Shown here one piece after another: positions 1 to 8,685 of a stretch of 64,000 nt of DNA. Made by a program: the position numbers and the translations under genes. Below the pieces are notes generated by a model that was given only the letters and a program-made list of their open reading frames with translations, was not told where the DNA came from and made no database searches. The stretch is from CBDCYH01 sp965224105 (GTDB lineage: Bacteria; Bacteroidota; Rhodothermia; Rhodothermales; JABDKH01): contig CBDCYH010000002.1 in the NCBI GenBank assembly GCA_965224105.1, positions 1 through 64,000 on the forward strand. The letters run 5' to 3'. The first letter of the stretch is position 1. Each line of letters begins with the position of its first letter.

Positions 1-61
1 CTTTCCCCTGGGGGATCGAGAATGGATGGCCGCAAAGTAATTTCGATCGTGGCTTTGAACA

Positions 62-901
62 TTATTCAGTGTCTGATTGGTCAGTAACTTCACTTTCGGA
101 GATGGCGCGGACGAGGTCCCGCAATCCTCGGGCTACAGCTGCCAAAATATACACCACAAGCACAAGAAGAAGTGCGATCTGCTGGAAGATGATTATTGCC
201 ACCAGCCCAACCAGATACGCTACTGATTTTCTGGGATTCTTTTTGATGTAGCTTGTCGTAGGCCGCGGGAGTGTATCAAAGTCCAGGGTAGACACCATCA
301 GTCCGCTCAACACCACCACGATCGGCACAAGGATAGATAAGTTGTTCGGGCTAAGGTTGTGGTACCACGATTGATCGTTCACATTCAGGATGATGGCGAC
401 AATGGTGGCAGCCTGCGCCGGTATAGGCATCCCGGTGAAGTATCCCGTATTAGCATCTTCAACGGTCACATTGTATCGCGCGAGACGAACTGCGCCACAA
501 ATTGCGGGAAGCGATGCGACAACGAGGCCTAAGGTCTGGAATTCCTGCAGTCCGATCACATACACGAGGAGGCCGGGAGCCACCCCGAAGGAGACCATGT
601 CGCTGAGCGAGTCCAGCTCAACTCCAAATCCGGATTCAGCTCTGGCAAGTCGAGCGGTCATCCCATCGACCGCATCAAAGAAACCCGCCAGCACAATTAG
701 CCAGCAGGCGTTCTCGAGTCTGCCTTCAAGGATTTGAGTGATGGCGACGAATCCACAGAAAAGATTCATCAGAGTAAAAAACGACGGGACTGCAGTACGA
801 CCAATACTCGGGCGCTTAGGCGCTTCCGGAGCAACTGACTTGACACGAGGGCGCAGTCGTCTTCGTGTGAGCTTTCTCCGACGAATCCTTCTTCTGGGCA
901 A
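62..901 (-). CDS. pssA: CDP-diacylglycerol--serine O-phosphatidyltransferase
   Basis: Makes phosphatidylserine from CDP-diacylglycerol and serine at the inner membrane; the product is the substrate of the decarboxylase encoded just upstream. The 279-aa protein carries the complete CDP-alcohol phosphotransferase signature: D76, D79-G80, A83-R84, G93, D97 and D101. Several hydrophobic segments follow, and the first 30 residues are very basic. Its start codon lies 2 nt after the psd stop, so the two genes form one operon on the minus strand. The order psd-pssA is common in bacteria with short-type decarboxylases. Family assignment is firm; the exact start could be a little downstream of the Arg-rich leader. 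Confidence 0.93.
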   Translation of the reverse strand: MPRRRIRRRKLTRRRLRPRVKSVAPEAPKRPSIGRTAVPSFFTLMNLFCGFVAITQILEGRLENACWLIVLAGFFDAVDGMTARLARAESGFGVELDSLSDMVSFGVAPGLLVYVIGLQEFQTLGLVVASLPAICGAVRLARYNVTVEDANTGYFTGMPIPAQAATIVAIILNVNDQSWYHNLSPNNLSILVPIVVVLSGLMVSTLDFDTLPRPTTSYIKKNPRKSVAYLVGLVAIIIFQQIALLLVLVVYILAAVARGLRDLVRAISESEVTDQSDTE

Positions 902-903
902 AC

Positions 904-1561
904 TTATTCCTCCAATTGGGCCAGAGTTGTCAATCCCGCTTGCACTTTGTCTCCAAGCTGGACGGAAATGGCTGCACCTTGCGGCAAGAATACGTCCATC
1001 CGCGAACCAAATTTCACAATACCAAATTTGTCACCTGCGCGGACGGAATCGCCAACATCCAGATAGAAGACGACTCGCCTGGCGAGAGCGCCGGCAATCT
1101 GCTTGAAAAATATCTGTTGTCCATGCTCCGTCCTGAGACCAATCTGCGATTGTTCGTTCGCAACACCAGCATCAGGATTCCAGGCTGCGAGATAAGAGCC
1201 CGGTTTATACGCAACAGATTCGATCGTTCCCGTAACCGGGATTCTGTTGACGTGCACGTTTAGGGGCGAAAGGAAGATACTTATTCGCTGGGCGGTGGCC
1301 TTCATGAAAACAGGTTCCTCCTCTGTGGCGATTGCAACAATTTTACCATCGGCTGGCGCAAGGACATCTCTGTGCGTGATGCTTTCAGATATCTTTCTTT
1401 GCGGGTCTCGAAAAAAAATAGACGACAAAAGCTGTGGCTATGAGCAGCGGAATCCACACCAGCTTTAGCCACCAGAAACCCCAAATCATTTCGGCCACGT
1501 AGCCGATAAGCGCCAACACTCCTCCCGCCACTATCGACGGCCATCCTTCCCTGGCTATCAT
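904..1561 (-). CDS. psd: phosphatidylserine decarboxylase, short type, with a frameshift in a T8 run
   Basis: Decarboxylates phosphatidylserine to phosphatidylethanolamine, using a pyruvoyl group made by self-cleavage. The C-terminal part contains the cleavage motif FGSR (KFGSRMDV), and its start FFRDPQRK is a family hallmark. The ATG-started N-terminal part (begins MIAREGWPS, one long hydrophobic stretch, ends VVYFF) is in a different frame. The two parts join exactly at eight consecutive T on the coding strand (positions 1418-1411). Reading the run as seven T gives one protein of about 218 aa, the normal size for this family. A TTG-started 174-aa fragment alone would lack the membrane anchor. 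Either a sequencing or assembly indel, or slippage at the homopolymer. Downstream pssA follows after 2 nt. Confidence 0.85.
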
Positions 1562-1645
1562 ACACGAAATGGTTAATGATCGTAGACCAAATTACCTATC
1601 TTTCGCGAGATTATACCCTTCTTATTTGGAGCAGACGTGCAGTAA

Positions 1646-2965
1646 ATGCCCACGTTCTCAATCCACACCCTTGGATGCAAGTTGAACTCCACGGATTCCG
1701 GTGCGATCGCATCGAACCTGGAGGATGCGAACAACACGCGCGTCCCCTTCGGTGAGCCGTCTGATATCACTGTAATCAATACATGCACGGTGACGGAGGA
1801 AGCCGAGCGCAAATGTCGTCAACTAGTGCGTCGAGCGATCCGGGCGAACCCGGATTCATTCGTTGTTGTGACCGGGTGTTACGCTCAATTGCGACCTCAG
1901 GAAATTGCGGCCATACCCGGAGTATCCGCTGTTGTTGGCAATCAGGAAAAGAACTATCTGCACACCCTCGTCGGCAACCTGGCGCACCCAGCACGAACCC
2001 ATGTTGAGGTTAGCTGCTACGATTCCGAGGCCAAATTCGCACGTGGCTGCAGTGGCACCCACCGAACACGCGCATTTCTAAAAATCCAGGACGGCTGTGA
2101 CTACAGCTGCTCCTTCTGCACCATTCCTGCGGCCAGGGGACCATCGAGATCTGGCAGCACTGCTGGCCTACTCCGTCAAGTTCGCGAACTGGAAATCCGG
2201 GGAGTTAAAGAGGTTGTACTCAGTGGTGTGAATCTCGGATTGTTCGGGTTGGATACGGGCGAAAACTTGCTCGACCTGCTTGTATCTCTGGATGCAAAAA
2301 CCAGGATTCAGCGTTATCGCATATCATCCATCGAACCAAATTTGTTATCTGATGAGATAATTGATTTCGTAGCGTCATCCCGAGCATTCATGCCTCATTT
2401 TCATATCCCGTTGCAGAGCGCAAGCAACCACGTGCTGGGCAAAATGAGACGACGATATCGTAGAGAGCTCTACAAGGACACGGTTGCGCATATTCGTGCC
2501 TCAGTGCCACATGCCGCCATTGGAGCCGACGTTATTGTTGGCTTCCCGGGAGAAACGTCAGAAGATTTCGCAGAGACTGCTACTTTCCTGGGATCGAGCG
2601 ATCTCACCTACCTGCACGTATTTACGTATTCGGAAAGACCCAACACACCGGCACGCCACCTTCCAGATCCAGTACCCAGGCACGAACGCAAACAGAGGAA
2701 TGCAGCACTTACCGCAATCGACCGCCGCCTGCGCGCCGGGTTTGCGTCGCGAATGCACGGAAGCGAGATGGAAGTACTCTGGGAAGACGACTCAGCGCTA
2801 GGTCGCATTGGTGGTTATACGCCCAACTACATTAGAATCCAATCCGAGTATAATCCCGACAAGGTAGGAGCAATTGAATCCATTTATTTGGTATTCGACC
2901 AACAATCCCAAACCCTTGTCGTTGGGGATCGCAACGCAGTTGACCTGCCTGTGCTTGCCGTCTAA
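1646..2965 (+). CDS. mtaB: tRNA (N6-threonylcarbamoyladenosine(37)-C2)-methylthiotransferase
   Basis: Radical-SAM enzyme that adds a methylthio group to t6A37 in tRNAs reading ANN codons. The 439-aa protein has the three N-terminal cluster cysteines (C11 in TLGCKLN, C47 in NTCTVT, C78 in GCYAQ). The radical-SAM cluster is C151-x3-C155-x2-C158 (CDYSCSFC), followed by a C-terminal TRAM-like segment. The TLGCKLN and NTCTVT forms point to MtaB rather than MiaB or RimO. It converges on carB and overlaps its stop region by 4 nt. The upstream gap to psd is about 85 nt and serves two divergent genes. Confidence 0.93.
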   Translation: MPTFSIHTLGCKLNSTDSGAIASNLEDANNTRVPFGEPSDITVINTCTVTEEAERKCRQLVRRAIRANPDSFVVVTGCYAQLRPQEIAAIPGVSAVVGNQEKNYLHTLVGNLAHPARTHVEVSCYDSEAKFARGCSGTHRTRAFLKIQDGCDYSCSFCTIPAARGPSRSGSTAGLLRQVRELEIRGVKEVVLSGVNLGLFGLDTGENLLDLLVSLDAKTRIQRYRISSIEPNLLSDEIIDFVASSRAFMPHFHIPLQSASNHVLGKMRRRYRRELYKDTVAHIRASVPHAAIGADVIVGFPGETSEDFAETATFLGSSDLTYLHVFTYSERPNTPARHLPDPVPRHERKQRNAALTAIDRRLRAGFASRMHGSEMEVLWEDDSALGRIGGYTPNYIRIQSEYNPDKVGAIESIYLVFDQQSQTLVVGDRNAVDLPVLAV

Positions 2966-5793
2966 CGAGACAGGTAGAGATTGCGCATTTCGAAGGGTCT
3001 CTTGAAGTGCGCGTCGGTCAACTTGTCTATGAATGCGATCGCTTCTCCAGTGGACCTCATTTCGGGTCCCAGCTCTTTTGGCACCTCCGGGAATTTGTCC
3101 CACGAAAAGACGGGTTCTTTGAGCGCAAATCCCACCAGCGACGATTCGAGAATCCCAGCCGATCTGAACGATTCGAGTTTCTGACCCAACATTACCTTCG
3201 TGGCGATGGCCGCCACCGGTACGCCCGTTGCCTTGGCGACGAAGGGGACGGTACGCGATGCGCGTGGGTTCGCCTCGATGACATAGACAAAGTCGTCTTT
3301 GATCACCAGCTGCACATTGATCAGCCCCACAACATTGAGCCGCGTGGCTATCTCCCTGACGTACGTACGTACGGTCCTGAGCACCTCGTCGTTAAGTGAG
3401 TATGGTGGTAGCACCGCTGTGGAATCGCCCGAGTGTACACCTGCAGGTTCTATGTGCTGCATGATGCCCGTAATCCAAATGTCTCCGTCCGAATCCCTGA
3501 CAGCGTCCACGTCCAGCTCGATTCCATTTTCCACGAAAAGGTCAAGCAGAATTTCGTTTTCAGGAAGGAGGCGCCAGATGTCCGCCGTGTACTGCGCTAC
3601 CTCTTCCTTGTTAATCGCGATCCGCATCCCCTGCCCTCCAAGCACGTAGCTCGGTCGAATCAAGATCGGATACCCGATTCTCTCAGCGGTTGCGACGGCA
3701 TCGTCGATTGTCGTCGCCATCCCGTAGGGCGGGAATGGAATTTCGAGCTCTTTAAGGATGTCGGAAAACTTCCGGCGATCCTCGGCGAGGTCCATGTCCT
3801 GATAACTGGTGCCGTAGATGTGGATGCCGTTCTCGACAAGCCTGTTGGCAAGCTTGAGTGCCGTTTGGCCGCCGAGCTGTACAATCACACCTGCGGGTTT
3901 TTCGTACTCTATGATGTCCAGCACCTTCTCCCAGAATACGGGCTCGAAGTATAGCTTGTCCGCGATGTCAAAATCGGTCGAGACGGTTTCGGGATTGCAA
4001 TTGACCATGATCGTCTCGTAACCCTCTTCGCGAGCCGCGAGGACACCGTGAACACACGAATAATCGAATTCAATCCCCTGCCCAATGCGGTTAGGACCGC
4101 TCCCCAATATGAGAATCTTCTCTTTTTCTGAAACGACGCTTTCACTTTCCGTTTCGTACGACGAATAGAAGTAAGGCGTTTGTGCTGGAAACTCACCTGC
4201 ACAGGTATCCACGAGTTGGTAGGTGGGAAGAATGTTCATTTCTTTCCTGCGGGCGCGAACCTGATCCTCCGTGGCATCATCCCGAACGAGAAAAGCTATC
4301 TGGGCATCTGAAAACCCGTACTGCTTAATCTCCTTCATGAGGTTGGCATCAATCTCGTGCAATCGTAGCGCCGAGATTTCTTTTTCCAGCTGAACGATGT
4401 CGTCAATCTGATAAAGGAACCATGGATCGACTCGAGTCATGTCAGCAACTTCTTCGACGGATGCACCGAGTTTCAGCGCGTTTCGTATCTGCAGAGTTCT
4501 GTCCCAATAAGACTTTTGCAAGCGTTTGCGCACGTCCTTCCTGGTCGGGTCGTCACGATCAGCTCCCAACCCGCCGTACCCCTGCTCGAGGCTTTGCCAC
4601 GCTTTCTGCAGACTCTCGGGGAAGGTTCGCCCAATCGCCATAACTTCTCCGACGGCTTTCATCTGCGTTGTCAGTTCCTCGTCCACGCCTTCGAATTTCT
4701 CGAAGTTGAATCGTGGGATTTTGGTGACGACGTAGTCTATGGATGGCTCAAAGCACGCGCTTGTTGTGCCGGTGACGTCGTTTTTTAATTCATCGAGCGT
4801 GTAGCCGACGGCCAGGCGTGCCGCGACTTTTGCTATCGGATAGCCGGTGGCTTTTGATGCCAATGCAGACGACCGCGAGACTCTCGGGTTTATCTCGATC
4901 GCAATCATCCGGCCCGTCGCAGGATGAACAGCAAACTGCACATTGCAACCACCGGCGAACGAACCGATAGATCGCATCATCCGGATGGCCGTATCACGCA
5001 TCAACTGATACTGCTTGTCAGTAAGTGTTTGGGATGGCGCGACGGTGAGCGAGTCGCCTGTGTGCACACCCATGGGGTCAACGTTCTCTATCGAACAGAT
5101 GATGATAACGTTGTCGTTTTGGTCTCGCAGCAACTCCAGCTCATACTCCTTCCATCCCAGCAGGCACTCCTCGATCAATATTTCGTGGACGGGCGACAAC
5201 TCGAGTCCTCGGGTTACTTTCCGGTCAAATTCATCCATCGACCAGACTATTCCCCCTCCACTTCCACCAAGCGTGAACGACGGGCGAATCACGACCGGCA
5301 ACCCTCCAAGCTCCTGCGTAATTTCTTTTGCCTCGAGCAGGCTTTTTGCGACAGCGCTTTCCGCTTGATCCACACCGATGCTCTCCATCAGATCGCGAAA
5401 TTTCTGGCGGTCTTCCGTTATCTCGATCGCGTCGATGTCGACCCCGACGACCTCAATGCCCTGCTCTTCCCAATAACCCTCTTTGTGTAAATCAGCCGCG
5501 AGGTTGAGACCGGTTTGACCCCCCATCGTTGGAATAACGGCATCGGGTTTTTCTATTTCGACGATCTCTTTGATTGAGTCTGTCGTCATGTCTTTCAGAT
5601 AGACCTTATCGGCAGTGACCGGATCGGTCATGATCGTAGCCGGGTTCGAGTTGATAAGTACAACGCGAAAACCTTCGGCACGAAGTGCGCGGCAGGCCTG
5701 GCTACCCGCATAGTCGAACTCGCAGGCCTGGCCAATCACAATTGGACCTGATCCAATCAGAAGAATTGTCTTGATATCCTTTCTTAACGGCAT
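2962..5793 (-). CDS. carB: carbamoyl-phosphate synthase large subunit lacking the C-terminal allosteric domain
   Basis: Makes carbamoyl phosphate from bicarbonate, ATP and ammonia delivered by CarA, for pyrimidines and arginine. Both ATP-grasp halves are present: the N-terminal half begins with GSGPIVIGQACEFDYAGSQA, and the second has GSGPNRIGQGIEFDY and NCNPETVSTD. The oligomerisation domain lies between them. The protein is 943 aa, against about 1,070 in E. coli. It ends shortly after LGPEMRSTGE, the boundary at which the MGS-like allosteric domain (UMP/ornithine site in E. coli) would begin. The stop is a clean end and overlaps the mtaB stop, so this looks like a genuine short form and not a frameshift. 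It follows carA by 1 nt. Confidence 0.95.
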   Translation of the reverse strand: MPLRKDIKTILLIGSGPIVIGQACEFDYAGSQACRALRAEGFRVVLINSNPATIMTDPVTADKVYLKDMTTDSIKEIVEIEKPDAVIPTMGGQTGLNLAADLHKEGYWEEQGIEVVGVDIDAIEITEDRQKFRDLMESIGVDQAESAVAKSLLEAKEITQELGGLPVVIRPSFTLGGSGGGIVWSMDEFDRKVTRGLELSPVHEILIEECLLGWKEYELELLRDQNDNVIIICSIENVDPMGVHTGDSLTVAPSQTLTDKQYQLMRDTAIRMMRSIGSFAGGCNVQFAVHPATGRMIAIEINPRVSRSSALASKATGYPIAKVAARLAVGYTLDELKNDVTGTTSACFEPSIDYVVTKIPRFNFEKFEGVDEELTTQMKAVGEVMAIGRTFPESLQKAWQSLEQGYGGLGADRDDPTRKDVRKRLQKSYWDRTLQIRNALKLGASVEEVADMTRVDPWFLYQIDDIVQLEKEISALRLHEIDANLMKEIKQYGFSDAQIAFLVRDDATEDQVRARRKEMNILPTYQLVDTCAGEFPAQTPYFYSSYETESESVVSEKEKILILGSGPNRIGQGIEFDYSCVHGVLAAREEGYETIMVNCNPETVSTDFDIADKLYFEPVFWEKVLDIIEYEKPAGVIVQLGGQTALKLANRLVENGIHIYGTSYQDMDLAEDRRKFSDILKELEIPFPPYGMATTIDDAVATAERIGYPILIRPSYVLGGQGMRIAINKEEVAQYTADIWRLLPENEILLDLFVENGIELDVDAVRDSDGDIWITGIMQHIEPAGVHSGDSTAVLPPYSLNDEVLRTVRTYVREIATRLNVVGLINVQLVIKDDFVYVIEANPRASRTVPFVAKATGVPVAAIATKVMLGQKLESFRSAGILESSLVGFALKEPVFSWDKFPEVPKELGPEMRSTGEAIAFIDKLTDAHFKRPFEMRNLYLSR

Positions 5794-5794
5794 A

Positions 5795-6967
5795 CTATGC
5801 TAAGGTTAATTCAGAATTGGTGGTGGTAGATGACGGCTTTTGTCGTTGGGTCTGCAAACTCGTCTGCGCCATTTCATTGACGAAATCATCGAACAAGTAC
5901 CTGCTATCGTGTGGGCCGGGGGAAGCCTCTGGGTGGTACTGGACTGAAAAGCCGCGGAACTTCGTAAACCTCAGCCCTTCTACGGAATCATCATTTAGAT
6001 TTCGATGTGACATTTCCGCAACGCTTTTCTTAATGCTGTCGGGCTTAACCGCAAAACCATGATTTTGCGTCGTGACCTCTACATGCCCGGTTGCTAGATT
6101 GCGAACCGGCTGATTGGCACCGCGATGCCCAACCAGCATCTTGTACACATCCAAATTCTGCGACAATGCGAGCAACTGGTGACCCAGACAAATCCCAAAA
6201 AGAGGTAGCCCGGTTTCGATTGCTTGCTTCACGTTCGCCACACTGTCCCGCATCGCACGCGGATCTCCGGGTCCGTTGGAAAGGAAAATTCCGTTCGGTT
6301 CCCACTGCATGATGTCGCCGACAGGGGTGTCGTACGGAAATACTTTCACGGCACAGTCGCGCACCTTAAACGACCTGAGAATGTTCAGTTTTACACCGAA
6401 GTCCAGAACCGCAATTCGAAATCGGGAGCCATCACAAAAGCTGTAAGGCTCTTTGGTGGATACTGTAGACGCCAGTTCCAGTCCCTCCATCGATGGCCAT
6501 CCTTTGGCCTTCGCGATCAGATACTCATTGTCGAGGTTCACGCTAGAGATGAAGGCATTCATCACCCCTTTGGAGCGGATGCGTCGGACCAGCGTTCGCG
6601 TGTCGATCCCTGATATACCGACCAAATTATGGCGCAGCATATACCCCTGAAGTGAACCACCCGCATTTTGGTTTGAGTACCGGTTGCAAAAACTTCTCAC
6701 TATCAGTCCGGCGATCATCGGTTCCGCTGCCTCCATGTCGTCGTCATGAACGCCATAATTCCCTATGTGCGGATAGGTCATCATCATGAGCTGACCTTTG
6801 TAGGACGGATCCGAACTAATCTCCTGGTAGCCGGTCATGCTAGTGTTGAAGCACAACTCGCCCCCCGTTTCACCTGTTGCTCCTGCGACTATGCCGGTAA
6901 CAACCGTGCCATCGGCGAGCGCCATCTTGCATGGGATTCTTGACTTGACAGAGTTCGATTCTCTCAT
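5795..6967 (-). CDS. carA: carbamoyl-phosphate synthase small (glutaminase) subunit
   Basis: Hydrolyses glutamine and channels ammonia to CarB. The 390-aa protein has the CarA-specific N-terminal domain (LADGTVVTG, CFNTSMTGYQE). It is followed by a class I amidotransferase domain with nucleophile C260 in FGICLGHQ and the catalytic His-Glu in QYHPEASPGP. The ATG start at 6967 has no clear Shine-Dalgarno site, as is usual in this lineage. An in-frame Met at residue 15 is a less likely start. It is the first gene of carA-carB and lies 32 nt downstream of a terminator-like hairpin that may control the operon. Confidence 0.95.
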   Translation of the reverse strand: MRESNSVKSRIPCKMALADGTVVTGIVAGATGETGGELCFNTSMTGYQEISSDPSYKGQLMMMTYPHIGNYGVHDDDMEAAEPMIAGLIVRSFCNRYSNQNAGGSLQGYMLRHNLVGISGIDTRTLVRRIRSKGVMNAFISSVNLDNEYLIAKAKGWPSMEGLELASTVSTKEPYSFCDGSRFRIAVLDFGVKLNILRSFKVRDCAVKVFPYDTPVGDIMQWEPNGIFLSNGPGDPRAMRDSVANVKQAIETGLPLFGICLGHQLLALSQNLDVYKMLVGHRGANQPVRNLATGHVEVTTQNHGFAVKPDSIKKSVAEMSHRNLNDDSVEGLRFTKFRGFSVQYHPEASPGPHDSRYLFDDFVNEMAQTSLQTQRQKPSSTTTNSELTLA

Positions 6968-6999
6968 TGGGTTTCAACGGCATTGGATGGAGGTTATAC

Positions 7000-7030
7000 A
7001 AAAAAAGCCTTCCCGAATAACAGGAAGGCT
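7000..7030 (-). terminator. intrinsic-terminator hairpin in the carA leader (candidate attenuator)
   Basis: On the minus strand an 8-bp stem (AGCCTTCC paired with GGAAGGCT) with a 9-nt loop runs directly into seven T. It sits between the upstream region and the carA start, with no minus-strand gene before it that needs termination. That position suggests premature termination of the car transcript rather than the end of a gene. Confidence 0.75.
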
Positions 7031-7298
7031 AAACAAACAACTGCTTGCGCGGCTCTGGTGCGAGGTAGCCGCTGGAGTCAATCTTTCTGAATATTGCTCG
7101 CCTTTGCAATTGCCCTAAAATGTTTGTCGAAGATACATCTTGAGAGGGAGGGCACAAATAACACCCCCCGCCAAAACGTAACGTTTCCGTCTTTTCACGT
7201 ATTCTAAAAAAAGAGAACGTGCTTTTAACAGCCGAACCTCGAAACCGAATGTCAGTAATTATGGGCAATAAAGTAAGATTATTACGGTTTTCTCGTTC
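7031..7298 (-). promoter_or_regulatory. carA leader and divergent tonB promoter region
   Basis: This stretch has no convincing gene on either strand. The minus strand holds a GCGGCT/AGCCGC stem (arms at 7067-7072 and 7049-7054) 19 nt before the terminator hairpin, which could be part of an alternative or antiterminator fold. I could not match it to a PyrR-binding consensus. An open frame on the minus strand runs through it to about 7029 but has no family resemblance. The tonB start lies at the far end on the plus strand, so the region must also carry that promoter. Confidence 0.5.
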
Positions 7299-7970
7299 GT
7301 GAGGGATATCGACTTCACATATCGCAAGCGGCATTTTGTGCACACGAGTATAGCGTTGATCGTGGTCCTGGCGCTAGGGATAGCCATGGTTAAACTGTGG
7401 CCAGTTTTTGACGAAGGCACACCCAACCTCAGCATGCAAGCCCGAGGACAGGAGACGATTCAGATTGATGACATCGTGCAAACTCAGCAAGTCAAGAAGC
7501 GCCCGCCGCCCCCACCGCCGCCCGTGCCGATCGTTGTCCCCGACGACGAAATAATCGACGACTACGACCTCGACAACAATACAGATTTCCTGGCACTCGA
7601 TGATCCAGGAGACGACGAAGCGCCGGTCGTGAGTGAGGGTAGCCCTACCGGTGGCGGATCTCGCGAGGCGCACCCGGTTCGAATCATCCAGCCAAGCTAT
7701 ACCTCAACAGCCAAGAAAAAGAATGTTCGCGCCCTGATCACCATTCGCGTTCGTGTGGATGAACACGGCGAAGTAACTGATGCGCAAATTGTCGATCGCT
7801 TTTTGCTGGATAAAGACGACAACGAAACACCGGTCGAGCTTGTCGGGTACGGCCTTGAAGAATCAGCCCTGGAAGCGGCCAGGCAAACGCTCTTCCGGCC
7901 AGCACGAAAAGATGGCCAACGTGTTGCGGGCTACTACCCGAGACCACTCCGCTTCAAGTTTGGGACGTAG
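7299..7970 (+). CDS. tonB: TonB family energy-transducing protein
   Basis: Periplasm-spanning transducer that couples the proton motive force to outer-membrane receptors. The 223-aa protein has a single N-terminal membrane anchor (about residues 13-34) and a run of prolines near residues 68-75. An acidic linker follows, then a C-terminal TonB domain (residues about 128-223, with RALITIRVRVDEHGEV and ending RPLRFKFGT). The start is GTG. No exbB/exbD lies nearby. The stop abuts the stop of the convergent kinase gene. The function is clear from architecture; the receptors served are unknown. Confidence 0.88.
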   Translation: MRDIDFTYRKRHFVHTSIALIVVLALGIAMVKLWPVFDEGTPNLSMQARGQETIQIDDIVQTQQVKKRPPPPPPPVPIVVPDDEIIDDYDLDNNTDFLALDDPGDDEAPVVSEGSPTGGGSREAHPVRIIQPSYTSTAKKKNVRALITIRVRVDEHGEVTDAQIVDRFLLDKDDNETPVELVGYGLEESALEAARQTLFRPARKDGQRVAGYYPRPLRFKFGT

Positions 7971-8684
7971 TCAAGAGGCAATCGGATTGTAGTACGTCGT
8001 GCCAGGATACGTTGCGGTCGCGATCTGGCGAATCAGCTCCTGCCTCTCCAACTCATTCCTCACAAAGTCAATCTTGTCCGCATTGACGATGAGTAGCGGA
8101 CTGTCCACATAGCGGAAATAGTAGTAGTTATACGCCTCGTTGAGAGATGAAATATACTCTCGGTCCATGTTACTCTCGTACCGGCGGCCTCGTTGGGCGA
8201 TATTGTTCATCAGTCGATCCGTGCTAGCCTGCAGATAAACAACCAGGTCGGGCTTTGGAACTGACGTCTGCATCATCCGGAACAGATTTTCATACAGCGT
8301 GAGCTCGTCTCCCTGGAGATTCAAGTGCGCAAAAATTCGATCTTTATCAAAGGAGTAGTCGCTTATCACCACGTCGTGGAAGAGGTCCGGCTTGAGGAGC
8401 TCATGCTGTTGCCTGAACCTGCTGGCAAGGAAACTGAGCTGGGTTTGAAAGGCCCATCTTTGCCGATCGGCGTAAAAGCGTTCCAGAAACGGATTCTCCT
8501 CAAACATCTCATGGACAACCCGTGCGCGGTACTGCTTGGCAAGGAGGTCGGTGAGGGAGGTTTTTCCAGCACCAATTACGCCTTCGACGATTATATACCT
8601 AAGCCCTTCGCGGAGCGGAGGGCCGCCATCGGTCCGAGTTTTTTCGGCCGGTGTGCTGTTATCCTGGAATAGACTTTCCTGCAT
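7971..8684 (-). CDS. deoxynucleoside kinase (deoxyadenosine/deoxyguanosine kinase type)
   Basis: Phosphorylates deoxynucleosides in the salvage pathway. The 237-aa protein has a Walker A loop (EGVIGAGKTS, residues 34-43). A family-typical SDYSFDKDRIFA segment follows, then an arginine-rich lid (QRGRRYESNMDREY) and the YYYFRY/LLIVNADKIDF end. These match the dNK/dGK family. The exact base preference cannot be read from sequence. It starts 1 nt after folK stops, so the two are co-transcribed on the minus strand, an arrangement common in Bacteroidota. Confidence 0.88.
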   Translation of the reverse strand: MQESLFQDNSTPAEKTRTDGGPPLREGLRYIIVEGVIGAGKTSLTDLLAKQYRARVVHEMFEENPFLERFYADRQRWAFQTQLSFLASRFRQQHELLKPDLFHDVVISDYSFDKDRIFAHLNLQGDELTLYENLFRMMQTSVPKPDLVVYLQASTDRLMNNIAQRGRRYESNMDREYISSLNEAYNYYYFRYVDSPLLIVNADKIDFVRNELERQELIRQIATATYPGTTYYNPIAS

Positions 8685-8685
8685 T

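Noticed and set aside
1302..1565. An 87-codon minus-strand frame across the psd start.
   Set aside because: It is in neither of the two psd frames and shows no homology.
4924..5490. A 188-codon open frame on the strand opposite carB.
   Set aside because: It is fully inside the conserved carB gene and has no recognisable domain; it is a shadow of carB codon bias.
7029..7343. A 104-codon minus-strand frame in the carA leader, considered as a leader peptide.
   Set aside because: Too long for a leader peptide, overlaps the tonB start, and shows no run of a regulatory amino-acid codon.
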